This document shows positions 18,194-26,735 of a DNA stretch of 64,000 nt, piece by piece. Position 1 is the first letter of the stretch; the number at the start of each line of letters is the position of its first letter. Made by a program: the position numbers and the translations under genes. The stretch is from Rhodopirellula sp. SM50 (GTDB lineage: Bacteria; Planctomycetota; Planctomycetia; Pirellulales; Pirellulaceae): contig NZ_NTFY01000066.1 in NCBI RefSeq assembly GCF_002289565.1, forward strand, positions 59,187 through 123,186, read 5' to 3'. The notes below the pieces were generated by a model. The model searched no databases, was not told the DNA's origin, and saw only the letters and a list, made by a program, of their open reading frames with translations.

Positions 18194-19168
18194 TCAAACG
18201 GTCAGCACAATCTTGCCGCCGACGTTCTCGGCTTCTTGGATACGATGCGCCTGGGCGGCTTCGGAAAGCGGAAGCGTCTGGGCGATGTTCGCTTTCAATC
18301 GTCCGCTCGCCATCCAGCGATTCATCGCTTCGGCACAACGTTGCATCTCCAGCGGCGTCGCTTTGAACATCACAAACCCGTGCAGCGAGCACTCTTTGAC
18401 ATAGAACGGACCGACCGGAAATTCCGGTCTGGAATCGCGACCGGCCATCAACACCATGCGACCGCGCGGTGCCATCAAGTCGATCGCTTCGTCGAAGTCC
18501 GGCATGCGGCGCGTCTCCCAAAAGAGATTCACCCCCTTGGGCGCGATCTCCTTGACCCGCTCGGCGATCGATTGCGTCGAATAATTGATCACGTGGTCGG
18601 CACCCAACTCCATCGCGCGTTCAGATTTGGCGTCCGAGCCGGCGGTCGTGATCACCGACGCGCCCGCCGCCTTGGCCATCTGCACCACCATCGCGCCCAC
18701 GCCACCGGTTCCGCCGATGATGAACACGGTTTCCCCCGGTTCGATCGCGGCACTGCGGAATAGCCCCAGGTGCGCCGTCACGCCGACCAACGCATTGGCG
18801 GCGGCGGTGGCAAAGTCGACCGAGTCGGGCAACGGAAAACACCACTGGGCGTCGACGGCGATCTGCTCGGCAAAGGTTCCCTGCCGGCCCAGCAACCCTT
18901 GGTTGGTACACCAGACGCGATCTCCGACCGAAAACGATTCGACGCCTTCTCCAACAGACTCCACAACGCCCGCGGCGTCACAGCCGGGGATGAAGGGATC
19001 GGGTAGCTCGAACGCCACCAGACCGCTACGCACGTAGGTGTCGATCGGGTTGACCGAGACGGCGTGGTTGCGAATCAGGATTTGTCCCGGACCCGCCGTC
19101 GGTTGCTCCATGTCACCGAATTGAATGACATCCGGCGTTCCCGTCTGTGTGATGTAAGCAGCTTTCAT
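18194..19168 (-). CDS. NADPH:quinone oxidoreductase-like MDR protein
   Basis: This 324-aa medium-chain dehydrogenase/reductase belongs to the zinc-free quinone-oxidoreductase branch. The GroES-like N-terminal domain begins MKAAYITQTGTPDVIQFGD and contains VSVNPIDTYVRSG and PFIPGCDAAGVV. The Rossmann fold carries IIGGTGGVGAMVVQMAK, and the sequence lacks the catalytic zinc ligands of alcohol dehydrogenases. It likely reduces quinones or other activated carbonyls with NADPH. It is the last gene of a minus-strand cluster, 21 bp behind the hydroxyacid-dehydrogenase-like gene. Confidence 0.88.
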   Translation of the reverse strand: MKAAYITQTGTPDVIQFGDMEQPTAGPGQILIRNHAVSVNPIDTYVRSGLVAFELPDPFIPGCDAAGVVESVGEGVESFSVGDRVWCTNQGLLGRQGTFAEQIAVDAQWCFPLPDSVDFATAAANALVGVTAHLGLFRSAAIEPGETVFIIGGTGGVGAMVVQMAKAAGASVITTAGSDAKSERAMELGADHVINYSTQSIAERVKEIAPKGVNLFWETRRMPDFDEAIDLMAPRGRMVLMAGRDSRPEFPVGPFYVKECSLHGFVMFKATPLEMQRCAEAMNRWMASGRLKANIAQTLPLSEAAQAHRIQEAENVGGKIVLTV

Positions 19169-19189
19169 GATGGACTCTTCAATGGAACG

Positions 19190-20107
19190 TTAGCGGTTTT
19201 CGTTTTTCCAATCAAAACCGTTCAGCTTTGCCAGCGCCAGGATCAACGACTGAGTGCCGTCGCGCCGGTGCCCTTGCGCGGCCACGGCATGATAAAGCTG
19301 GTAACCGAGCGCCAACCCGGGCAGGGCAAGATTTCGCTTGGACGCTTCATCGAGCGCGATTTTCATGTCTTTCAAAAAGTGCTCAACGAAGAACCCTGGA
19401 TCAAAATCGCCGTTGATCATCCGCGGCGCCAGGTTCGACAGCGACCAGCTCCCTGCGGCGCCGGAGGAGACACTTTTCAGGACGGTCGGAATGTCCAACC
19501 CGACTTTGTGGGCGTAGAGCAACCCTTCGCAGATCGCAATCATCCCGCTGGCGATCAGGGTTTGGTTGACCATCTTGGTGTGCTGGCCCGAACCCGGTCC
19601 GCCTTGGTAGACGATCGTCTTGCCCATCAGTTGAAACAGCGGGTCGATCCGGCGGACCGTCTCGGCATCTCCGCCGATCATGATCGACAGCGCCGCATTA
19701 CGGGCGCCCAAGTCGCCACCGCTGACGGGGGCATCGATCGCCTGCACCCCGATCGCCTTGGACGCCTCGGCGATTTCGATCGCCAGACTCGGGTCGCTGG
19801 TCGTCATGTCAACCAACACCATCCCCTCGCGAGAACCCTCCAGAACACCACCCTCCCCGAGGATCACCTGCCGCACGTCGCTGGGAAAACCGACGATGGT
19901 GAACACGACATCGCTGTTTTCCGCGACCGCCCGAGCTGAATCGACGGCCGTGGCGCCTTTGTCGACCAAGCCTTTCGTTTTCTCGCCCGTTCGATTGTAA
20001 ACCGTCGCCTGGTATCCCGCGTCGATCAGGTGGCCGCACATGCTGTGCCCCATCACTCCGGTGCCGATCCAACCGATCCTTGTTTTGCCGGGTTCAATAG
20101 CTGTCAT
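19190..20107 (-). CDS. 3-hydroxyisobutyrate dehydrogenase-like (beta-hydroxyacid dehydrogenase) protein
   Basis: This 305-aa NAD(P)-dependent enzyme has the two-domain layout of the family that includes 3-hydroxyisobutyrate dehydrogenase and tartronate semialdehyde reductase. The N-terminal Rossmann motif is GWIGTGVMG (residues 12-20). The substrate-binding block is [12 protein letters not shown], and the catalytic lysine is in [13 protein letters not shown]. The exact substrate cannot be told apart within the family. It is probably cotranscribed with the downstream quinone-oxidoreductase-like gene (21 bp) and less certainly with the ABC genes upstream (64 bp). Confidence 0.88.
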   Translation of the reverse strand: MTAIEPGKTRIGWIGTGVMGHSMCGHLIDAGYQATVYNRTGEKTKGLVDKGATAVDSARAVAENSDVVFTIVGFPSDVRQVILGEGGVLEGSREGMVLVDMTTSDPSLAIEIAEASKAIGVQAIDAPVSGGDLGARNAALSIMIGGDAETVRRIDPLFQLMGKTIVYQGGPGSGQHTKMVNQTLIASGMIAICEGLLYAHKVGLDIPTVLKSVSSGAAGSWSLSNLAPRMINGDFDPGFFVEHFLKDMKIALDEASKRNLALPGLALGYQLYHAVAAQGHRRDGTQSLILALAKLNGFDWKNENR

Positions 20108-20171
20108 TCTTCGTGGTTGAGATTATGAGACTTGACGGAACGAATGTGGTTTAGGCTTCGGCGCCGCCGGG

Positions 20172-21377
20172 TCAATCAAATTCCCATCGTATCGCGAGCG
20201 CCCGAGCGACAAGTAGAAACCCTACCGCGGCAATCATCAACACGGCTAGCTGTGGTAGCAACGCCTCGGCGGGCAGATCACGCCAAAAAACTTTGTCGTA
20301 GCCGTCCAGAGCCCACGCGTTGAAGGTCCACAGCCCCAGTTCTCGCATCCGTTCGCTCATCACATACCGGGGCACCATCGACCCGCCGAGCGCGCTCATG
20401 GTCAAAATCAGAATCACCGACAGCCCATTGAGCTGCCCCCGCGTCTTGCAAAGTGTCGCCAGGAACAACCCGAACGCCGCTGCGGCCGAACTGGTCACCA
20501 GGGTCATCATCACAAAACCGTCCAGATGCCCCCTCAAGTCGATTCCGAAAACAAACTGTCCCCAGACGAACATCACACAAACCTGCATGAATCCCAGCGC
20601 GGTCAGGTAGAACCACTTGCCCAACAATAGTTGATCCATCGTCAATTCAGTCGACAACAATCGATCCAACGTCGTGTTCTCGCGTTCTTCCAGCAGCACA
20701 CCTCCGCCGCCGGTGGCACCGAACAACAAGAACATCACCGCAATTCCGGCGGCATACATGCTGACCACCGGATTCGCCTTGTCCTCTCCGATGACGTCCA
20801 CGATTTGCACCAGTTCGGACGGGTCCAACGAATCGAGTCGAACCGCAGCATTCTGCCCCGCGGGTTGATCGGGCAGGCCCGAAGCAGCCCCGATGGGAGG
20901 ACGCCGCACCATCGTCCGTCGTGACCTGGCCGCTTGACGCGTTTTTGCGATCACCAATTCGCGTCCCACCAACGCCGAAACGACCTGTCCGGCCACCTGG
21001 TCGGACGCGTCGGCAAGCAACTCCGATCGGATCGCGTCGCCGTCCCCCGACTTGAGCACGATGGCGATCGTCACACCGCCATGTCGGACCATGTCCGAAG
21101 CGTCGTCCAGGTCCAACGTTTCGTCTTGCGAGTCGGCGTTCATCAAACGCAGACCGGCGCTGTGACGCAACGATTCGACGATCGCGGTGCTGTCTGGCGA
21201 TTGAACTTCGTCGACAATCACGACCTTCACCTTCGGCGTGGTGCCGCTGCCGATCCCGTTTCCGAAGATCAATGCGAACACGCTGAAAAATGCAATCGGG
21301 ACCACGAACGTCAACAGAAGTTCGACCCGATTGTGCAGCAACCGCCGCAGACTGAGTTGCATGATCGTCCAAATCAT
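20172..21377 (-). CDS. ABC-2 type transporter permease
   Basis: This 401-aa permease has the ABC-2 layout: one N-terminal membrane helix (about residues 20-40, VELLLTFVVPIAFFSVFALIF), a large extracytoplasmic domain (about 45-215) and five or so C-terminal helices starting near VVSMYAAGIAVMFLLFG. The segment LLEERENTTLDRLLSTELT is the conserved ABC-2 cytoplasmic loop. It lies 7 bp downstream of the ATPase gene and surely works with it. The pair is an exporter of unknown substrate (drug, lipid or polysaccharide). Confidence 0.9.
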   Translation of the reverse strand: MIWTIMQLSLRRLLHNRVELLLTFVVPIAFFSVFALIFGNGIGSGTTPKVKVVIVDEVQSPDSTAIVESLRHSAGLRLMNADSQDETLDLDDASDMVRHGGVTIAIVLKSGDGDAIRSELLADASDQVAGQVVSALVGRELVIAKTRQAARSRRTMVRRPPIGAASGLPDQPAGQNAAVRLDSLDPSELVQIVDVIGEDKANPVVSMYAAGIAVMFLLFGATGGGGVLLEERENTTLDRLLSTELTMDQLLLGKWFYLTALGFMQVCVMFVWGQFVFGIDLRGHLDGFVMMTLVTSSAAAAFGLFLATLCKTRGQLNGLSVILILTMSALGGSMVPRYVMSERMRELGLWTFNAWALDGYDKVFWRDLPAEALLPQLAVLMIAAVGFLLVARALAIRWEFD

Positions 21378-21384
21378 GTGCGTT

Positions 21385-22341
21385 CTAGTCCCTCAGTTCG
21401 TTGCCGGTCAGATGCAAAAAGACGTGATGCAACGACGGCGCCTGCACCTCCATGTCAGACACCACGTAGCCGCCGTTCTGGACCGCCTGTAAAAACGGCC
21501 CTAAATTGACGGTGACGTCGTCGATCCTTGTTTCGATCAATTCGCGGCCCGCCTCACCGACGTGAACCGTCCGGCGTCGTTCGCCATCGCCGGGCACCGT
21601 CACCGGCGCAGTCAGCGGTCGATCCACACGCACGCGAACCAGCCGTGAACGCCCGACGGTGCTGAGCACCAATTCATCGATGGTCCCGTCGGCGATCACG
21701 CGGCCTTGATCCAAGATTACGATTCGATCGCTCCGCTGTTCCGCTTCGTCCAGATGGTGCGTCGTTAACAAAATCGAAGCCCCCTCGTCACTCAACTGAT
21801 CCAGCATCGTAAAGATCCGTTCGCGACTTTGTGGATCGACGCCGACGGTCGGTTCATCCAATAAGATGATTTTGGGCTGGTGTAACACGCCGCACGCCAA
21901 GTTGACACGCCGCTTCATGCCTCCAGAAAACCCACCCACCAGGTCTCTGGCGCGGTCGGTCAAACCCGTCCACTGCAGCGCCCAGTCGATGCGTTTTTTC
22001 AGCTCGCGGCGCGGCACCCCATGAAACTTGCCAAACGCCATCAGGTTTTCACGCGTCGTCAGGTCCCCGTAAAGTGCCAGATCCTGCGGAACCAAGCCGA
22101 GTGCCTGACGGGCTCCGATCGAGTCGATCGGGTGGCCGAAGACCTTGATCGTGCCTTCGGTCGGTCGCGTTCGCCCGGCCAACGCACGGATCAGCGTCGT
22201 TTTCCCGGCCCCGTTGGGTCCGAGAAAGGCCAGGCATTCCCCGCGTCCGAGCTCGAAATCGACGCCACGTAACGCTTCGATCTGCCGGTACTTCTTGCGC
22301 AGATTGACGATTTCCAGGGCGGGAGATTCGGCGTAGATCAC
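21385..22341 (-). CDS. ABC transporter ATP-binding protein
   Basis: This 318-aa nucleotide-binding subunit is of the NatA/DrrA type. Walker A is GPNGAGKTT (residues 41-49), the signature is FSGGMKRR, and Walker B is IILLDEPTVGVDP followed by the H-loop LLTTHHLDEAE. A C-terminal extension of about 90 residues beyond the ATPase core is typical of ABC-2 partners. It is the first gene of the minus-strand cluster, and the permease follows after 7 bp. Confidence 0.95.
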   Translation of the reverse strand: MIYAESPALEIVNLRKKYRQIEALRGVDFELGRGECLAFLGPNGAGKTTLIRALAGRTRPTEGTIKVFGHPIDSIGARQALGLVPQDLALYGDLTTRENLMAFGKFHGVPRRELKKRIDWALQWTGLTDRARDLVGGFSGGMKRRVNLACGVLHQPKIILLDEPTVGVDPQSRERIFTMLDQLSDEGASILLTTHHLDEAEQRSDRIVILDQGRVIADGTIDELVLSTVGRSRLVRVRVDRPLTAPVTVPGDGERRRTVHVGEAGRELIETRIDDVTVNLGPFLQAVQNGGYVVSDMEVQAPSLHHVFLHLTGNELRD

Positions 22342-22751
22342 GGCATTAAAATCCGACCAGGATGGGACAGACTCGATCGAGCGCTGAGTATGTCAAACCG
22401 TGACGACCACGTCATCGCGAAAAGAGACGAAAAGCAACTCCTTCCAGACCCCTCAAATTGCCTGCTCTATCACTCGGAACTGGCTGCGGCCTCATCATCC
22501 CTGTCAGCACAGGTATCGATGCCCCTGCCTGGAGGTCGTGCAGTTTGAAAGTCACCCTCCCGCACACGGGAGGGTGACTTCTTCACTTGGTGCGTAGGGG
22601 ACGAGCGAAACGAGGGCGGCTGAGCCGTTTTGCTGATCTTGCCCGCCGTCCCGATTACAGGAGATTCTTCGCTTTTTACTGGCCCACTCCGCCCGCACCC
22701 GTTCAAATGAATGGGTCGACTCGAACGATCCCCCCAAAGGAGAAAACCGCG
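22342..22751. other. Divergent intergenic region
   Basis: It separates the ABC ATPase start (minus) from the 777-aa secreted protein start (plus). It contains a family C hairpin (CACCCTCCC...GGGAGGGTG, about 22553-22573) with a GAGCGAAACGAGG-type tail. A possible ribosome-binding site, AAAGGAG, lies about 10 nt before the ATG at 22752. No gene is seen. Confidence 0.55.
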
Positions 22752-25085
22752 ATGTTCCGCAAACTTCTTCACTCCATGGCGGCTCTGTTGATTGTTTCAA
22801 GCATCGGGATCGGGGCACCCGCGGTCGCTCAGGAGATGCGTGTGCGGAATCTGCTGGTTCCGGACGGGGCGACAGAGTACAGCATGATGAAGCGGCGCGG
22901 CGACGTGCGTTTTCAAATGCCCTCGGACTTCAAAACGGTCGGCAAGCTCTACGCCCAGAAATTGACCGAACAAGGATGGCGTAAATCGGCACGCGACAAT
23001 CTGCAAAGCAGTTTCTGGGTCCAGACCTTTGCCAAGAACAAGATGACCCTGGTCGTCCGCGTGAGTGAAGAACAGGGTGGCAGCGCGGTGCGTTTAACCC
23101 CCACCGGAATGATGTGGGAAGAAGACGACCAACCGACGCCCAAAGAATTGCCGATCCCTGACGACGCCACGGACCTCGATTACAGCGACTTTTTCGAAAC
23201 CGTCGAATTCAAGACGTCCTCCGACCTGAAAACCGTTCAAAAGTACCTCATTGAGGAACTTGAAAAACGCAACTGGACCAAGGACAAGACGACGATGGAT
23301 TTCGACCACTACGTCAGCATGAACTTCTCACAGAAAAAGTCATCGCTGAAGGTCAACCTGACCGCCGAAGATGACGGCTGTGAAGTCGAATTTCGAACCG
23401 AGGGCATGCAGTGGGATGGCATGAAGGAAGAGATCGCGCGGATGAAACAGGAAGCCGAACAGGCGAAACAGGCGGCAAAAAAGATCGCGGCCGAAACGGC
23501 AACACAGGACGACATGGTCGAATCATCGGTGGCGCTGCCTCCACGCAAAGAAAGAGCGACACAAGGCATCGGCCAAATGCCAAAACTTCCCAACAAGGGC
23601 ACGATCGTGATGGATAGCACGACCTATGAACTGCCGCACGTGATCGCCTATGAAGTCTTTCAATATGACGAGTGGAAGACGAAGATTGTGGCAACTCCCA
23701 AGGCCGTCAAACAAGACACGCTTCTCGCGCGACTCCGCAAGACCGGCAACGACGAAGACGACCAGGGCGGTCCCTCTTGGCCGCAACCGCACTTGATCGT
23801 CGTGTTAAATGAAGACGACCAACCGCGGCAGTTGAGCCTGCAAGCCGGCGGAACGCCCGGACACGGTTCCGGCGACGAACTGGTCGGCACCGCGCTGGTG
23901 GAAGACGACCGCGCACGAGGCACCGTCGCACTCAGGGAACCCGGCGACTTTTTCGACAAGGTCTACACTGCCGAAATCAGCTTCGACGTGCCCGTGCTGA
24001 CGCGTGATTCGACGCCCGTCAAACGACTCGCCGATGCGCCCAAGCTTGCCAATTCCGGCAAGCTGGTGATGGGCAACAGGACTTACAACCTGTCAAACGT
24101 CGTCGCGTATCCCATGAAGTTCTTTGACGATCCGATGACCGCCATCGTGTTCTCGGAAAAACCGCTCAACATGACCAAGTTGACCGCGGCCTTGGGCAGA
24201 CCCGCCGCGGACGATTACTTTGAATTCACGCCGCAAGTCAAATTGCTGGTCGATGCCGACGACAACGTCAGCTCCGTGTCGATCTGGGCCGACAACAATA
24301 GCGTCGGCAGCAACAACGATCTGGACGACGCCATCGTGATCGAAGACGGACGCGCCCGCGGAACCGCGAAAATGACCAAGCCCGGCGAGTTCTTGGATAC
24401 CAAGTACAGTTTCGACGTCAGCGTCGACGTCAGCGTGTTGGGGCAAAAAGCCTCCGTCAGCCAAAAACCGATCGGCGGCCTGCCCGCGGACAGCTATGAC
24501 GCGTTACCCGTGCCGCAAGGCCATGAGGGCTTTCATGCCGAAGGCAGCCCGTTCCGCAAGGTGATTCAAACGACCGTCGCCGCGGAACTGGACGCCGTGG
24601 TTGATTTCTATCGCCGCCAGCTCGCTTCGGGACAATGGGGCAAATGGGACGAAACGGTGGCGGGTACCAAGATCGATCGCCAGAACGCTCGTCTGACGTT
24701 TACCGGGCCCACTGGCGGATTGTCGGTGCAACTGGTCGGCAAAGGTAACGAAACGGCGATCACGTTGGTGTCCCGCGATGCCCAAGCCGCAAAGGCAGCC
24801 GGTTTATGGCCTGCACCGGGCAAGGCGAGATTGTTCATCGCCAATGAAACCGCCAGCCCCGCCGTGCTGACGATCAACCGCCGGGACTACACCATCGCCG
24901 CAGGCGCGGGAGGCAGAGATCCCAAGACCGGGATCAACTGGGAAGTCGCCCCGGGGAATTACACGATCGAAATCAAACCGCCGCGAGGGCAGGTGCAATC
25001 GGAAAAAATCAAGATCCAGCCCGACACCACCATCGGCGTGATCATCACCGACTCGGGGAACTTCATGACCATGGAGCTGTATTGA
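22752..25085 (+). CDS. Secreted protein with duplicated unknown domains
   Basis: This 777-aa protein starts at the ATG at 22752, which follows an AAAGGAG sequence and yields the signal peptide MFRKLLHSMAALLIVSSIG...AVAQE. The longer frame from 22587 would bury it. The mature part shows an internal A-A-coil-B-B-A-C layout. Domain A (about 90 aa; starts with L(L/P)(V/I)PD and contains SDxKTV...W) occurs at about residues 30-120, 130-220 and again at about 580-680. A short Ala/Lys/Glu-rich coil follows the second A. Domain B (about 150 aa; starts with NxGxxVMxxxTYxL and ends xDDRARGTxxxxEPG-like) occurs twice in tandem. The C-terminal segment C resembles a small beta domain. The family is unrecognised and the location probably periplasmic. 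Confidence 0.8.
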   Translation: MFRKLLHSMAALLIVSSIGIGAPAVAQEMRVRNLLVPDGATEYSMMKRRGDVRFQMPSDFKTVGKLYAQKLTEQGWRKSARDNLQSSFWVQTFAKNKMTLVVRVSEEQGGSAVRLTPTGMMWEEDDQPTPKELPIPDDATDLDYSDFFETVEFKTSSDLKTVQKYLIEELEKRNWTKDKTTMDFDHYVSMNFSQKKSSLKVNLTAEDDGCEVEFRTEGMQWDGMKEEIARMKQEAEQAKQAAKKIAAETATQDDMVESSVALPPRKERATQGIGQMPKLPNKGTIVMDSTTYELPHVIAYEVFQYDEWKTKIVATPKAVKQDTLLARLRKTGNDEDDQGGPSWPQPHLIVVLNEDDQPRQLSLQAGGTPGHGSGDELVGTALVEDDRARGTVALREPGDFFDKVYTAEISFDVPVLTRDSTPVKRLADAPKLANSGKLVMGNRTYNLSNVVAYPMKFFDDPMTAIVFSEKPLNMTKLTAALGRPAADDYFEFTPQVKLLVDADDNVSSVSIWADNNSVGSNNDLDDAIVIEDGRARGTAKMTKPGEFLDTKYSFDVSVDVSVLGQKASVSQKPIGGLPADSYDALPVPQGHEGFHAEGSPFRKVIQTTVAAELDAVVDFYRRQLASGQWGKWDETVAGTKIDRQNARLTFTGPTGGLSVQLVGKGNETAITLVSRDAQAAKAAGLWPAPGKARLFIANETASPAVLTINRRDYTIAAGAGGRDPKTGINWEVAPGNYTIEIKPPRGQVQSEKIKIQPDTTIGVIITDSGNFMTMELY

Positions 25086-25656
25086 CGTTTGCGCTGCCTG
25101 CGGTTGCGATGTTTGGCAAAGCAGACCCACGGAGGGTGGTCTAGCGATAGAGCCTATTCAACCTACCAGGCAGCCGTCGTGCAGTTTTTAAGTCGTTGAA
25201 GGTAAATGGTTTTCGTCACTCTCCCCCTGGGAGAGTCGAGCGCAGCGAGGAGAGGGTTCGGGTTGCTGCTTGGGGTCGCCGATCAACAGTGACGTAAATA
25301 CTGCGATTGACCGCTCGACCTCCCCTCGCTTCGCTCGACCCTCCTGCCAGAAGGGTGACTTCAAAACTGCACGGCCGCGGCAGGGAGGGTCGAAAAGACG
25401 GTCTCCCAACGCCACTATCGTCGGCTCTGAAGGTGTTAGCGGAACGGCGCGAGTCGTCCGGTCGCGCTTCAAAAACACCGTGAAAGACCGGAGGGCTCGC
25501 GCCCTACCGCTAACAAAAACCCTCCGCTTGGCGTCAAAGAAAGCGGCATTGGGCGGTCGCGCCCAGAACCCTCCAGGCGTCCTCTCGATTTCACAACAGG
25601 GTCCGCGCTACCATCCGTGGGTCCGCCCTGCCATCCGTGGGTTTCCTCTCCTCCCA
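25086..25656. repeat. Repeat-filled gap (families C, A and D)
   Basis: This gap between the 777-aa protein gene and the convergent isomerase-like gene holds two family C elements (about 25217-25261 and 25320-25392), the 80-bp family A copy at 25435-25514, and two CCATCCGTGGGT units (25610-25642). No gene is credible here. Confidence 0.8.
25435..25514. repeat. Dispersed palindrome family A, copy 4 (80 bp, inverted relative to copy 1)
   Basis: Same length and loop sequence as 3822-3901, but in reverse orientation: GTTAGCGGAACGGCGCGAG ... CGCGCCCTACCGCTAAC. Orientation is recognisable because the two arms differ slightly. Confidence 0.88.
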
Positions 25657-26439
25657 CTACATCCCCAGATTCCCCAAGTACTCCACGCCCTGTTGCAGTT
25701 CCGCAAGCGAGGAATCGTCACGCCCGACGATGCACGGCCCGCGAAACCCGACGTCTTCCAGTGTGGCAAAGATCTGCGGGAAGTCCGCAGTGCCTTCGCC
25801 GATCGGCACGTGCAGCCCCCGTCCGGCGGCCAGATCGAGCACGCCGTCGGTGGCGCACACGACTTGGATTCGATCCTTCAGCGCCTTGACCGCCTCGGTG
25901 ACACTGTGCCGGTTGACGATCAATTGGCCCGGATTGAGCGCGACGGAGACAAATCCGTCTTCGTCCTTGTCGAGCAGGTCGGCGAGAGTTTTGCCCGATT
26001 CCGCGCCGGTCTCCGCGGCCAAACAGGCGCCCACCTTGGCGCCATACCGCCCCAGATCGCTGAGCACCGCCTGCAGCGATTCATAGCGGGGATCGTGTTC
26101 GTCGTCGGGGATGAATCCGATCGAATTGATCACCGTTCGCGACTTCAATTTGTACGCCAGCGCCATCGCCGCCTTGGTCGCTTCGATTCGGCGTTGAAGG
26201 TCCTGGGGGTTGTCGTATCCGCGTCGTGTTTGGAACCGCAGACTGGCGACCGACAAGTTGCGTTCGTCCAGCAGCTTTCTCAGATGCCGTAGACCGGTTT
26301 CGGAGAGCGATTCGGGATGAATCTCGCTGCGGGCATTCAGTTCCACCGATCGAATGCCCATCTGGGCGGCGACATCGAGGGCACGTTTCAGGGGCAATCC
26401 AAGCGAATCGACGCGGATCGCAAGGTTCAGTTCAGCCAT
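25657..26439 (-). CDS. Sugar phosphate isomerase/epimerase family TIM-barrel protein
   Basis: This 260-aa protein of the xylose-isomerase-like TIM-barrel family covers a wide range of sugar epimerases and isomerases. Visible barrel strands with likely metal ligands include IRSVELNAR, TVINSIGF, VGACLAAETGAE, FVSVALNPGQLIVNRHS and a C-terminal GPCIVGRDDSS. The start chosen is the ATG at 26437-26439 (MAELNLAIRVDSLG). The open frame continues 92 codons further upstream, but that part is translated from dispersed palindromes (for example RLEAYPTGLTGWKPIPLRR) and is not protein. The substrate is unknown. Confidence 0.82.
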   Translation of the reverse strand: MAELNLAIRVDSLGLPLKRALDVAAQMGIRSVELNARSEIHPESLSETGLRHLRKLLDERNLSVASLRFQTRRGYDNPQDLQRRIEATKAAMALAYKLKSRTVINSIGFIPDDEHDPRYESLQAVLSDLGRYGAKVGACLAAETGAESGKTLADLLDKDEDGFVSVALNPGQLIVNRHSVTEAVKALKDRIQVVCATDGVLDLAAGRGLHVPIGEGTADFPQIFATLEDVGFRGPCIVGRDDSSLAELQQGVEYLGNLGM

Positions 26440-26735
26440 AGGGGCAACAAGTCCAAGAGAGGGCAAGTGTGATCTCTCACCATACCCAAGCCGACCAATT
26501 CTGCGAAGTGGGATAGGCTTCCAGCCTGTCAAGCCAGTGGGATAGGCTTCCAGCCTGTCACCAGCCCTGTTCCCAGGCTCGGACCTACGCCGTGAACAAT
26601 TTGTTTCCTGTGTTTGACCTGTGTTTGACGAGGGATTAGCGAGGCGGAGCCTCGCGGGGAGTGCGTGACGAGGCGGAGCCTCGTCACGAGTTCGTAGTAT
26701 GTAGCCACCTGTCACGCACAGCGTGACCTACGTGT
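26440..26735. repeat. Repeat cluster between isomerase-like gene and giant gene
   Basis: It contains two tandem family E units (GTGGGATAGGCTTCC... at 26508-26530 and 26537-26559). A half copy of the family A outer arm follows (about 26573-26605), then AGGCGGAGCCTCG-type palindromes (about 26640-26690). All lie just past the stop codon of the giant gene. Confidence 0.8.

Noticed and set aside
26440..26715. 92-codon N-terminal extension of the isomerase-like protein
   Set aside because: It is translated from dispersed palindromes (RLEAYPT and similar). The ATG at 26439 starts directly at the TIM-barrel fold.
3725..26735. Insertion sequences in the repeat-rich gaps
   Set aside because: No transposase frame, no terminal repeats flanking a gene. 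The gaps hold only short non-coding palindromes.
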